From Hydractinia symbiolongicarpus (lineage: Eukaryota; Cnidaria; Hydrozoa; Anthoathecata; Hydractiniidae), in the NCBI RefSeq assembly GCF_029227915.1, contig NC_079887.1, positions 25,853,650 to 25,917,649 of the forward strand: a stretch of DNA of 64,000 bases, read 5' to 3'. Each line of letters opens with the position of its first letter. The stretch's first letter is position 1. Position numbers and translations under genes: made by a program. This document shows, piece after piece, positions 1 to 10,513 of this stretch. The notes below the pieces were generated by a model. It did not search any database. It was not told the DNA's origin and saw only the letters and a program-made list of their open reading frames with translations.

Positions 1-677
1 TAATTTAAAAAATCGTTCGGGAAATGAGTTTACTCCCTGGGTACTTTCTTTGTATACTTTTGACTATACGGGCCAAGCCCGGGATTTACGGGAAATCGCG
101 TGTTTTTGTTTGCCGGCGATTAAACTTCTTTTATTCAGCGTCTCATCAAAAATGAAAACATTTTTAAAAACTACAAGTCTTATGCGTTTTAGTGGTGAAA
201 AAATAATTTAAAAAATCGTTCTGGAAATGAGTTTACTCACAGGGTACTTTCTTTGTATACATTCGACTATACGGGCCAAGCCCGGAATTTACGGGAAATC
301 GCGGGTTTTTGTTTTCCGGCGATTAAACCTCTTTCATTAAGCGTCTCATCAAAAATGAAAACATTTTTAAAAACTACAAGTCTCATGCGTTTTAGTGGTG
401 AAAAAAAAATTTTAAAAATCGTTCGGGAAATGAGTTTACTCCCTGGGTACTTTCTTTGTATACATTCGACTATACGGGCCAAGCCCCGGATTTACGGAAA
501 AACGCGGGATTTCGTTTGCCGGCGATTAAACCTCTTTCATTAAGCGTCTCATCAAAAATGAAAATATTTTTGAAAACTACAAGTCTCATGCGTTTTAGTG
601 GTGAAAAAGTAATTTAAAAAATCGTTCGGGAAATGAGTTTACTCCCTGGGTACTTTCTTTGTATACTTTTGACTATA

Positions 678-690
678 CGGGCCAAGCCCG
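678..690 (+). other. Small GC hairpin CGGGC-CAA-GCCCG
   Basis: CGGGC and GCCCG are perfect reverse complements separated by three bases, giving a five-base-pair all-GC stem. The element recurs once in many monomers. Common subtypes replace CCAAGCCCG by CCGAGTCCG or CCAAGCCTG, which still pair in RNA through a G-U wobble, while the GTGCC subtype breaks the stem. Whether the array is transcribed cannot be told from sequence, so a function is speculative. Confidence 0.45.
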
Positions 691-711
691 GGATTTACGG
701 GAAACCGCGGG
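678..711. other. Helically spaced CGGG cluster in the monomer core
   Basis: In the reference monomer CGGG occurs at 678, 689, 698 and 708, spacings of 11, 9 and 10 bp, so the four motifs would lie on about the same face of B-form DNA. The same arrangement recurs in most monomers of the ACGGGCCAAGCCCGGG type, and other subtypes lose one element (for example GTGCC, GTCCAGG or CGCAGG variants). It may be a protein-recognition element or simply part of the founding sequence. No binding factor can be named from the sequence. Confidence 0.5.
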
Positions 712-1429
712 TTTTTGTTTGCCGGCGATTAAACTTCTTTTATTCAGCGTCTCATCAAAAATGAAAACATTTTTAAAAACTACAAGTCTTATGCGTTTTA
801 GTGGTGAAAAAATAATTTAAAAAATCGTTCGGGAAATGAGTTTACTCCCTGGGTACTTTCTTTGTATACATTCGACTATACGGGCCGAGTCCAGGATTTA
901 CGGGAAATCGCAGGTTTTCGTTTGACGGCGATTAAACTTCTTTTATTCAGCGTCTCATCAAAAATGAAAACATTTTTGAAAACTACAAGTCTCATGCGTT
1001 TTAGTGGTGAAATAATAATTTAAAAAATCGTTCGGGAATTGAGTTTACTCCCTGGGTACTTTCTTTGTATACTTTTGACTATACGGGCCGAGTTCGGGTT
1101 TTACGGGAAGTCGCTGGTTTTCGTTTGCCGGCGATTAAACTTCTTTTATTCAGCGTCTCATCAAAAATGAAAATATTTTTAAATACTACAAGCCTCATGG
1201 GCTTTAGTGGTGAAATAATAATTTAAAAAATCGTTCGGGAAATGAGTTTACACCCTGGGTACTTTCTTTGTATACTTTTGACTATGCGAGCCGAGTTCGT
1301 GTTTTACGGGAAGTCGCGGATTTTCGTTTGCCGGCGATTAAACTTCTTTTATTCAGCGTCTCATCAAAAATGAAAATATTTTTAAATACTACAAGTCTCA
1401 TGGGCTTTAGTAGTGAAATAATAATTTAA

Positions 1430-2647
1430 AAAATCGTTCGGGAATTGAGTTTACACCCTGGGTACTTTCTTTGTATACTTTTGACTATGCGGGCCGAGTC
1501 CGGGGTTTACGGGAAATGGCGGGTTTTCGTTTGCCGGCGATTAAACTTCTTTTATTTAGCGTCTCATCAAAAATGAAAACATTCTTGAAAACTACAAGTC
1601 TCATCCGTTTTAGTGGTGAAATAATAATTTAAAAAATCGTTTTGGAAATGAGTTTACTCACAGGGTACTTTCTTTGTATACTTTTGACTATACGGGCCGA
1701 GTCCAGGATTTACGGAAAATCGCAGGTTTTCGTTTGCCGGCGATTAAACTTCTTTTATTCAGCGTCTCATCAAAAATGAAAACATATTTGAAAACTACAA
1801 GTCTCATGCGTTTTAGTGGTGAAATAATAATTTAAAAAATCGTTCGGGAAATGAGTTTACTCCCTGGGTACTTTCTTTGTATACTTTTGACTATACGGGC
1901 CGAGTTCGGGTTTTACGGGAAGTCGCGGGTTTTCGTTTGCCGGCGATTAAACTTCTTTTATTCAGCGTCTCATCAAAAATGAAAATATTTTTAAATACTA
2001 CAAGTCTCATGGGCTTTAGTGGTGAAATAATAATTTAAAAAATCGTTCGGGAAATGAGTTTACACCCTGGGTACTTTCTTTGTATACTTTTGACTATGCG
2101 GGCCGAGTCCGGGTTTTACGGGAAATGGCGGGTTTTCGTTTGCCGGCGATTAAACTTCTTTTATTTAGCGTCTCATCAAAAATGAAAACATTTTTGAAAA
2201 CTACAAGTCTCAAGCGTTTTAGTGGTGAAAAGATAATTTAAAAAATCGTTTTGGAAATGAGTTTACTCACAGGGTACTTTCTTTGTATACATTCGACTAT
2301 ACGGGCCAAGCCCGGGATTTACGGGAAATCGCGGGTTTTCGTTTGCCGGCGATTAAACCACTTTCATTAAGCGTCTCATCAAAAATGAAAACATTTTTGA
2401 AAACTACAAGTCTCATGGGCTTTAGTGGTGAAAAAATAATTTAAAAAATCGTTCGGGAAATGAGTTTACTCCCTGGGTACTTTCTTTGTATACTTTTGAC
2501 TATACGGGCTGAGTCCGGGATTTACGGGAAATCGCGGATTTTCCTTTGCCGGCGATTAAACTTCTTTTATACAGCGTCCCATCAAATATGAAATTATTTT
2601 TAAAAACTACAAGTCTCATGCGTTTAGTGGTAAAAAAATAATATAAA
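1430..2647. repeat. Hexamer unit, copy 1 (1,217 bp)
   Basis: First copy of a six-monomer block repeated immediately downstream. Marker GGAATTGAG lies at 1,441 here and 2,658 in copy 2, an offset of 1,217 bp. The copies appear nearly identical by eye; differences seen include GAAATTATTT here (near 2,591) versus GAAAATATTT, and TTAAATACTAC versus TTAAAAACTAC. Confidence 0.85.
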
Positions 2648-3864
2648 AAATCGTTCGGGAATTGAGTTTACACCCTGGGTACTTTCTTTGTATACTTTTG
2701 ACTATGCGGGCCGAGTCCGGGGTTTACGGGAAATGGCGGGTTTTCGTTTGCCGGCGATTAAACTTCTTTTATTTAGCGTCTCATCAAAAATGAAAACATT
2801 CTTGAAAACTACAAGTCTCATCCGTTTTAGTGGTGAAATAATAATTTAAAAAATCGTTTTGGAAATGAGTTTACTCACAGGGTACTTTCTTTGTATACTT
2901 TTGACTATACGGGCCGAGTCCAGGATTTACGGAAAATCGCAGGTTTTCGTTTGCCGGCGATTAAACTTCTTTTATTCAGCGTCTCATCAAAAATGAAAAC
3001 ATATTTGAAAACTACAAGTCTCATGCGTTTTAGTGGTGAAATAATAATTTAAAAAATCGTTCGGGAAATGAGTTTACTCCCTGGGTACTTTCTTTGTATA
3101 CTTTTGACTATACGGGCCGAGTTCGGGTTTTACGGGAAGTCGCGGGTTTTCGTTTGCCGGCGATTAAACTTCTTTTATTCAGCGTCTCATCAAAAATGAA
3201 AATATTTTTAAAAACTACAAGTCTCATGGGCTTTAGTGGTGAAATAATAATTTAAAAAATCGTTCGGGAAATGAGTTTACACCCTGGGTACTTTCTTTGT
3301 ATACTTTTGACTATGCGGGCCGAGTCCGGGTTTTACGGGAAATGGCGGGTTTTCGTTTGCCGGCGATTAAACTTCTTTTATTTAGCGTCTCATCAAAAAT
3401 GAAAACATTTTTGAAAACTACAAGTCTCAAGCGTTTTAGTGGTGAAAAGATAATTTAAAAAATCGTTTTGGAAATGAGTTTACTCACAGGGTACTTTCTT
3501 TGTATACATTCGACTATACGGGCCAAGCCCGGGATTTACGGGAAATCGCGGGTTTTCGTTTGCCGGCGATTAAACCACTTTCATTAAGCGTCTCATCAAA
3601 AATGAAAACATTTTTGAAAACTACAAGTCTCATGGGCTTTAGTGGTGAAAAAATAATTTAAAAAATCGTTCGGGAAATGAGTTTACTCCCTGGGTACTTT
3701 CTTTGTATACTTTTGACTATACGGGCTGAGTCCGGGATTTACGGGAAATCGCGGATTTTCCTTTGCCGGCGATTAAACTTCTTTTATACAGCGTCCCATC
3801 AAATATGAAAATATTTTTAAAAACTACAAGTCTCATGCGTTTAGTGGTAAAAAAATAATATAAA
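2648..3864. repeat. Hexamer unit, copy 2 (1,217 bp)
   Basis: Second tandem copy of the six-monomer block at 1,430-2,647. The match stops a few bases after the third expected GGAATTGAG position, where GGAAATGAG is found instead (about 3,875), so only two copies exist. The last monomer has the variant end CGTTTAGTGGTAAAAAAATAATATAA. Confidence 0.85.
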
Positions 3865-3874
3865 AAATCGTTCG

Positions 3875-4687
3875 GGAAATGAGTTTACTCCCTGGGTACT
3901 TTCTCTGTATACTTTTGACTATACGGGCCAAGCCCGGGATTTACGGGAAATCGCGGGTTTTCGTTTGCCGGCGATTAAACTTCTTTTATTCAGCGTCTCA
4001 TCAAAAATGAAAGCATTTTTAAAAACTACAAGTCTTATGCGTTTTAGTGGTGAAAAAATAATTTAAAAAATCGTTCTGGAAATGAGTTTACTCCCTGGGT
4101 ACTTTCTTTGTATACTTTTGACTATACGGGCCGAGTCCAGGATTTACGGGAAATCGCAGGTTTTCGTTTGCCGGCGATTAAACTTCTTTTATTCAGCGTC
4201 TAATCAAAAATGAAAACATTTTTGAAAACTACAAGTCTCATGGGCTTTAGTGGTGAAAAAATAATTTAAAAAATCGTTCGGGAAATGAGTTTACTCCCTG
4301 GGTACTTTCTTTGTATACTTTTGACTATACGGGCCAAGCCCGGGATTTACGGGAAATCGCGGGTTTTCGTTTGCCGGCGATTAAACTTCTTTTATTCAGC
4401 GTCTCATCAAAAATGAAAGCATTTTTAAAAACTACAAGTCTTATGCGTTTTAGTGGTGAAAAAAATAATTTAAAAAATCGTTCTGGAAATGAGTTTACTC
4501 CCTGGGTACTTTCTTTGTATACTTTTGACTATACGGGCCGAGTCCAGGATTTACGGGAAATCGCAGGTTTTCGTTTGCCGGCGATTAAACTTCTTTTATT
4601 CAGCGTCTAATCAAAAATGAAAACATTTTTGAAAACTACAAGTCTCATGGGCTTTAGTGGTGAAAAAATAATTTAAAAAATCGTTCG
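3875..4687. repeat. Dimer duplication, 2 x 406 bp
   Basis: A two-monomer block is repeated once: the rare variant GAAAGCATTTTT (AAGC at 4,011 and 4,417) recurs at 406 bp. The second copy has one extra A in the A-run near 4,460, making that monomer 204 bp. A third use of the same GAAAGCATTTTT monomer is near 6,241. Confidence 0.8.
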
Positions 4688-6300
4688 GGAAATGAGTTTA
4701 CTCCCTGGGTACTTTCTTTGTATACTTTTGACTATACGGGCTGAGTTCGGGATTTACGGGAAATCGCGGATTTTCCTTTGCCGGCGATTAAACTTCTTTT
4801 ATACAGCGTCCCATCAAATATGAAAATATTTTTGAAAACTACAAGTCTCATGCGTTTAGTGGTAAAAAAATAATATAAAAAATCGTTCGGGAAATGAGTT
4901 TACTCCCTGGGTACTTTCTTTGTATACTTTTGACTATACGGGCCAAGCCCGGGATTTACGGGAAATCGCGGGTTTTCGTTTGCCGGCGATTAAACTTCTT
5001 TTATTCAGCGTCTCATTAAAAATAAAAACATTTTTAAAAACTACAAGTCTCATGCGTTCTAGTGATGAAAAAGTAATTTAAAAAATCGTTCGGGAAATGA
5101 GTTTACTCCCTGGGTACTTTCTTTGTATACTTTTGACTATACGGGCCGAGCCCGGGATTTACGGGAAATCGCGGGTTTTTGTTTGCCGGCGATTAAACTT
5201 CTTTTATTCAGCGTCTCATCAAAAATGAAAACATTTTTAAAAACTACAAGTCTTATGCGTTTTAGTGGTGAAAAAATAATTTAAAAAATCGTTCTGGAAA
5301 TGAGTTTACTCACAGGGTACTTTCTTTGTTTACATTCGACTATACGGGCCAAGCCCGGAATTTACGGGAAATCGCGGGTTTTTGTTTTCCGGCGATTAAA
5401 CCTCTTTCATTAAGCGTCTCATCAAAAATGAAAACATTTTTAAAAACTACAAGTCTCATGCGTTTTAGTGGTGAAAAAAAAATTTTAAAAATCGTTCGGG
5501 AAATGAGTTTACTCCCTGGGTACTTTCTTTGTATACATTCGACTATACGGGCCACGCCCCGGATTTACGGAAAAACGCGGGATTTCGTTTGCCGGCGATT
5601 AAACCTCTTTCATTAAGCGTCTCATCAAAAATGAAAATATTTTTGAAAACTACAAGTCTCATGCGTTTTAGTGGTGAAAAAGTAATTTAAAAAATCGTTC
5701 GGGAAATGAGTTTACTCCCTGGGTACTTTCTTTGTATACTTTTGACTATACGGGCCAAGCCCGGGATTTACGGGAAATCGCGGGTTTTTGTTTGCCGGCG
5801 ATTAAACTTCTTTTATTCAGCGTCTCATCAAAAATGAAAACATTTTTGAAAACTACAAGTCTCATGGGCTTTAGTGGTGAAAAAATAATTTAAAAAATCG
5901 TTCAGGAAATGAGTTTACTCCCTGGGTACTTTCTTTGTATACTTTTGACTATACGGGCTGAGTCCGGGATTTACGGGAAATCGCGGATTTTCCTTTGCCG
6001 GCGATTAAACTTCTTTTATACAGCGTCCCATCAAATATGAAAATATTTTTAAAAACTACAAGTCTCATGCGTTTAGTGGTAAAAAAATAATATAAAAAAT
6101 CGTTCGGGAAATGAGTTTACTCCCTGAGTACTTTCTCTGTATACTTTTGACTATACGGGCCAAGCCCGGGATTTACGGGAAATCGCGGGTTTTCGTTTGC
6201 CAGCGATTAAACTTCTTTTATTCAGCGTCTCATCAAAAATGAAAGCATTTTTAAAAACTACAAGTCTTATGCGTTTTAGTGGTGAACAAATAATTTAAAA
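4688..6300. repeat. Mosaic block copied from two upstream sites
   Basis: From 5,074 to about 5,843 the sequence follows 1-770 (offset 5,073). At about 5,843 it switches, inside the AT-rich part of a monomer, to a copy of about 3,612-4,069 (offset 2,231; marker TTCTCTG at 3,901 and 6,132). The switch keeps monomer phase, as expected for unequal exchange or gene conversion between homologous monomers. Confidence 0.75.
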
Positions 6301-8103
6301 AATCGTTCTGGAAATGAGTTTACTCCCTGGGTACTTTCTTTGTATACTTTTGACTATACGGGCCGAGTCCGGGATTTACGGGAAATCGCAGGTTTTCGTG
6401 TGCCGGCGATTAAACTGCTTTTATTCAGCGTCCCATCAAAAATGAAAACATTATAAAAAACTACAAGTCTCATGCGTTTTAGTGGTGAAAAAGTAATTTA
6501 AAAAATCGTTCGGGAAAGGAGTTTACTCCCTGGGTACTTTCTTTGTATACTTTTGACTATACGGGCCAAGCCGGGATTTACGGGAAATCGCGGGTTTTCG
6601 TTTGCCGGCGATTAAACTTCTTTTATTCAGCGTCTCATCAAAAATGAAAAAATTTTTAAAAACTACAAGTCTTATGCGTTTTAGTGGTGAAAAAATAATT
6701 TAAAAAATCGTTCTGGAAATGAGTTTACTCACAGTGTACTTTCTTTGTGTACATTCGACTATACGTGCCAAGCCCGGGATTGACGGGAAATCGCTGGTTT
6801 TGGTTTGCCGGCGATTAAACTCCTTTTATTCAGCGTCTTATCAAGTATGAAAATATTTTTGAAAACTACAAGTCTCATGCGTTTAGTGGTGAAAAAATAA
6901 TTTAAAAAATCGTTCTGGAAATGAGTTTACTCACAGGGTACTTTCTTTGAATACATTCGACTATACGGGCCAAGCCCGGGATTTACGGGAAATCGCGGGT
7001 TTTCGTTTTCCGGCGGTTAAACCTCTTTCATTAAGCGTCTCATCAAAAATGGAAACATTTTTGAAAACTACAAGTCTCATGCGTTTTAGTGGTGAAAAAA
7101 TAATTTAAAAAATCGTTCGGGAAATGAGTTTACTAGCTGGGTACTTTCTTTGTATACTTTTGACTATACGGGCCGAGTCCGGGATTTACGGGAAATCGCG
7201 GATTTTCGTTTGCCGGCGATTAAACTTCTTTTATTCAGCGTCACATCAAATATGAAAATATTTTCGAAAACTACAAGTCTCATGCGTTTAGTGGTAAAAA
7301 AATAATATAAAAAATCGTTCGGGAAATGAGTTTACTCCCTGGGTACTTTCTTTGTATACTTTTGACTATACGGGCCAAGCCCGGGATTTACGGGAAATCG
7401 CGGATTTTCGTTTGCCGGCGATTAAACTTCTTTTATTCAGCGTCTCATCAAAAATGAAAACATTTTTAAAAACTACAAGTCTTATGCGTTTTAGTGGTGA
7501 AAAAATAATTTAAAAAATCGTTCTGGAAATGAGTTTACTTCCTGGGTACTTTCTTTGTATACTTTTGACTATACGGGCCGAGTCCAGGATTCAGGGAAAT
7601 CGCAGGATTGCGTTTGCCGGCGATTAAACTCCTTTTATTCAGCGTCTCATCAAAAATGAAAACATTTTTGAAAAGTACAAGTGTCATGCGTTTTAGTGGT
7701 GAAAAAATAATTTAAAAAATCGTTTGGGAAATGAGTTTACTCCCTGGGTACTTTCTTTGTATACTTTTGACTATGCGGGCCAAGCCCGGTATTTACGGGA
7801 AATCGCGGGTTTTCGTTTGCCGGCAATTAAACTTCTTTTATTCAGCGTCTCATCAAAAATGAAAACATTTTTAAAAATTACAAGTCTTATGCGTTTTAGT
7901 GGTGAAAAAATAATTTAAAAAATCGTTCTGGAAATGAGTTTACTCACAGGGTACTTTCTTTGTATACATTCGACTATACGTGCCAAGCCCGGGATTTACG
8001 GGAAATCGCGGGTTTTCCTTTGCCGGCGATTAAACTTCTTTTATTCAGCGTCTCATCAAAAATGAAAACATTTTTGAAAACTACAAGTCTCATGCGTTTT
8101 AGT
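6301..8103. repeat. Mixed monomers between HOR blocks
   Basis: About nine monomers of mixed subtype with many private changes, including CATTATAAAAAAC (near 6,449), GTGTACATTCGAC (near 6,749), TTAAGCGTCTCATC ends and ATTTTCGAAAAC (near 7,260). The monomer with GTCCAGGATTCAGGG at about 7,591 recurs 1,216 bp later. No regular higher-order period was seen. Confidence 0.8.
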
Positions 8104-10513
8104 GGTGAAAAAGTAATTTAAAAAATCGTTCGGGAAAGGAGTTTACTCCCTGGGTACTTTCTTTGTATACTTTTGACTATACGGGCCAAGCCGGGATTTA
8201 CGGGAAATCGCGGGTTTTCGTTTGCCGGCGAATAAACTTCTTTTATTCAGCGTCTCATCAAATATGAAAATATTTTTGAAAAGTACAAGTGTCATGCGTT
8301 TTAGTGGTGAAAAAATAATTTAAAAAATCGTTTGGGAAATGAGTTTACTCCCTGGGTACTTTCTTTGTATACTTTTGACTATGCGGGCCAAGCCCGGTAT
8401 TTACGGGAAATCGTGGGTTTTCGTTTGCCGGCAATTAAACTTCTTTTATTCAGCGTCTCATCAAAAATGAAAACATTTTTGAAAACTACAAGTCTCATGC
8501 GTTTTAGTGGTGAAAAAATGAATTAAAAAATCGTTCGGGAAATGAGTTTACTCCCTGGGTACTTTCTTTGTATACTTTTGACTATACGGGCCAAGCCCGG
8601 GATTTACGGGAAATCGCGGATTTTCGTTTGCCGGCGATTAAACTTCTTTTATTCAGCGTCTCATCAAAAATGAAAACATTTTTAAAAACTACAAGTCTTA
8701 TGCGTTTTAGTGGTGAAAAAATAATTTAAAAAATCGTTCTGGAAATGAGTTTACTTCCTGGGTACTTTCTTTGTATACTTTTGACTATACGGGCCGAGTC
8801 CAGGATTCAGGGAAATCGCAGGATTGCGTTTGCCGGCGATTAAACTCCTTTTATTCAGCGTCTCATCAAAAATGAAAACATTTTTGAAAAGTACAAGTGT
8901 CATGCGTTTTAGTGGTGAAAAAGTAATTTAAAAAATCGTTCGGGAAAGGAGTTTACTCCCTGGGTACTTTCTTTGTATACTTTTGACTATACGGGCCAAG
9001 CCGGGATTTACGGGAAATCGCGGGTTTTCGTTTGCCGGCGATTAAACTTCTTTTATTCAGCGTCTCATCAAATATGAAAATATTTTTGAAAAGTACAAGT
9101 GTCATGCGTTTTAGTGGTGAAAAAATAATTTAAAAAATCGTTTGGGAAATGAGTTTACTCCCTGGGTACTTTCTTTGTAAACTTTTGACTATGCGGGCCA
9201 AGCCCGGTATTTACGGGAAATCGCGGGTTTTCGTTTGCCGGCAATTAAACTTCTTTTATTCAGCGTCTCATCAAAAATGAAAACATTTTTGAAAACTACA
9301 AGTCTCATGCGTTTTAGTGGTGAAAAAATGAATTAAAAAATCGTTCGGGAAATGAGTTTACTCCCTGGGTACTTTCTTTGTATACTTTTGACTATACGGG
9401 CCAAGCCCGGGATTTACGGGAAATCGCGGATTTTCGTTTGCCGGCGATTAAACTTCTTTTATTCAGCGTCTCATCAAAAATGAAAACATTTTTAAAAACT
9501 ACAAGTCTTATGCGTTTTAGTGGTGAAAAAATAATTTAAAAAATCGTTCTGGAAATGAGTTTACTTCCTGGGTACTTTCTTTGTATACTTTTGACTATAC
9601 GGGCCGAGTCCAGGATTCAGGGAAATCGCAGGATTGCGTTTGCCGGCGATTAAACTCCTTTTATTCAGCGTCTCATCAAAAATGAAAACATTTTTGAAAA
9701 GTACAAGTGTCATGCGTTTTAGTGGTGAAAAAGTAATTTAAAAAATCGTTCGGGAAAGGAGTTTACTCCCTGGGTACTTTCTTTGTATACTTTTGACTAT
9801 ACGGGCCAAGCCGGGATTTACGGGAAATCGCGGGTTTTCGTTTGCCGGCGATTAAACTTCTTTTATTCAGCGTCTCATCAAATATGAAAATATTTTTGAA
9901 AAGTACAAGTGTCATGCGTTTTAGTGGTGAAAAAATAATTTAAAAAATCGTTTGGGAAATGAGTTTACTCCCTGGGTACTTTCTTTGTAAACTTTTGACT
10001 ATGCGGGCCAAGCCCGGTATTTACGGGAAATCGCGGGTTTTCGTTTGCCGGCAATTAAACTTCTTTTATTCAGCGTCTCATCAAAAATGAAAACATTTTT
10101 AAAAATTACAAGTCTTATGCGTTTTAGTGGTGAAAAAATAATTTAAAAAATCGTTCTGGAAATGAGTTTACTCACAGGGTACTTTCTTTGTATACATTCG
10201 ACTATACGTGCCAAGCCCGGGATTTACGGGAAATCGCGGGTTTTCCTTTGCCGGCGATTAAACTTCTTTTATTCAGCGTCTCATCAAAAATGAAAACATT
10301 TTTGAAAACTACAAGTCTCATGCGTTTTAGTGGTGAAAAAGTAATTTAAAAAATCGTTCGGGAAAGGAGTTTACTCCCTGGGTACTTTCTTTGTATACTT
10401 TTGACTATACGGGCCAAGCCGGGATTTACGGGAAATCGCGGGTTTTCGTTTGCCGGCGATTAAACTTCTTTTATTCAGCGTCTCATCAAATATGAAAATA
10501 TTTTTGAAAACTA
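8104..10513. repeat. Tetramer HOR, 810 bp, three copies (last shortened)
   Basis: Four monomers repeat in fixed order, marked by GAAAAAGTAA plus GGAAAGGAG with AAGCCGGGATTT (first), CCGGTATTTACGGG (second), GAAAAAATGAATTAA (third) and TTACTTCCTGGG with CAGGATTCAGGG (fourth). The first marker is at 8,107, 8,917 and 9,727, exactly 810 bp apart, then again at 10,334 after only 607 bp, so the last unit lacks one monomer. The first monomer is one base short in the CCCGGG run. Confidence 0.85.

Larger units (their letters stand above)
610..812 (+). repeat. Reference satellite monomer (203 bp)
   Basis: This is a near-consensus copy, used here to define the phase. It starts at TAATTTA and ends before the next TAATTTA at 813. 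Landmarks in order are an A-run then TCGTTCGGGAAATGAG, CTCCCTGGGTAC, the palindrome GTATAC (661-666), the GC block with CGGG at 678, 689, 698 and 708, GCCGGC (721-726), CGTCTC (748-753), an AT-rich stretch with alternating A- and T-runs (757-779), ATGCGTTTTAGTGG, then GTGAAAA and the next A-run. Subtypes differ mainly at CTCCCTGGG versus CTCACAGGG, ACTTTTGAC versus ACATTCGAC, GGCCAAGCC versus GGCCGAGTCC, CTTCTTTTATTCAG versus CCTCTTTCATTAAG, and CGTTTTAGTGG versus CGTTTAGTAG. Confidence 0.95.
1..1429. repeat. Diverse monomers, no clean higher-order unit
   Basis: About seven monomers of mixed subtype. The first ~770 bp matches 5,074-5,843 at an offset of 5,073 bp. The monomer carrying GAGTTCGGG and GGGAAGTCGC (near 1,090) recurs 811 bp later near 1,900, suggesting an old tetramer step. 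A GGGCTTTAGTGG variant replaces GCGTTTTAGTGG in two copies. No gene is present. Confidence 0.85.

Noticed and set aside
253-543. Open reading frames of 62-102 codons on both strands throughout the window, first seen here
   Set aside because: Each is the translation of one or two satellite monomers, recurring with the array period. Many depend on TTG or other alternative starts, none has distinctive codon use or an upstream signal, and they end because 203 bp shifts frame. No coding sequence is annotated.
704-726. CENP-B box-like match around TTCGTTTGCCGGCG (also TTTCGTTCGGGAAATG in one subtype)
   Set aside because: TTCG is present, but the required A and the second CGGG core are not at the right spacing on either strand, so it does not meet the CENP-B box pattern.
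757-825. Phased A-tracts giving curved DNA
   Set aside because: A- and T-runs are abundant, but their centres are spaced unevenly (about 5-12 bp), so regular helical phasing is not evident by eye. A curvature calculation would be needed.
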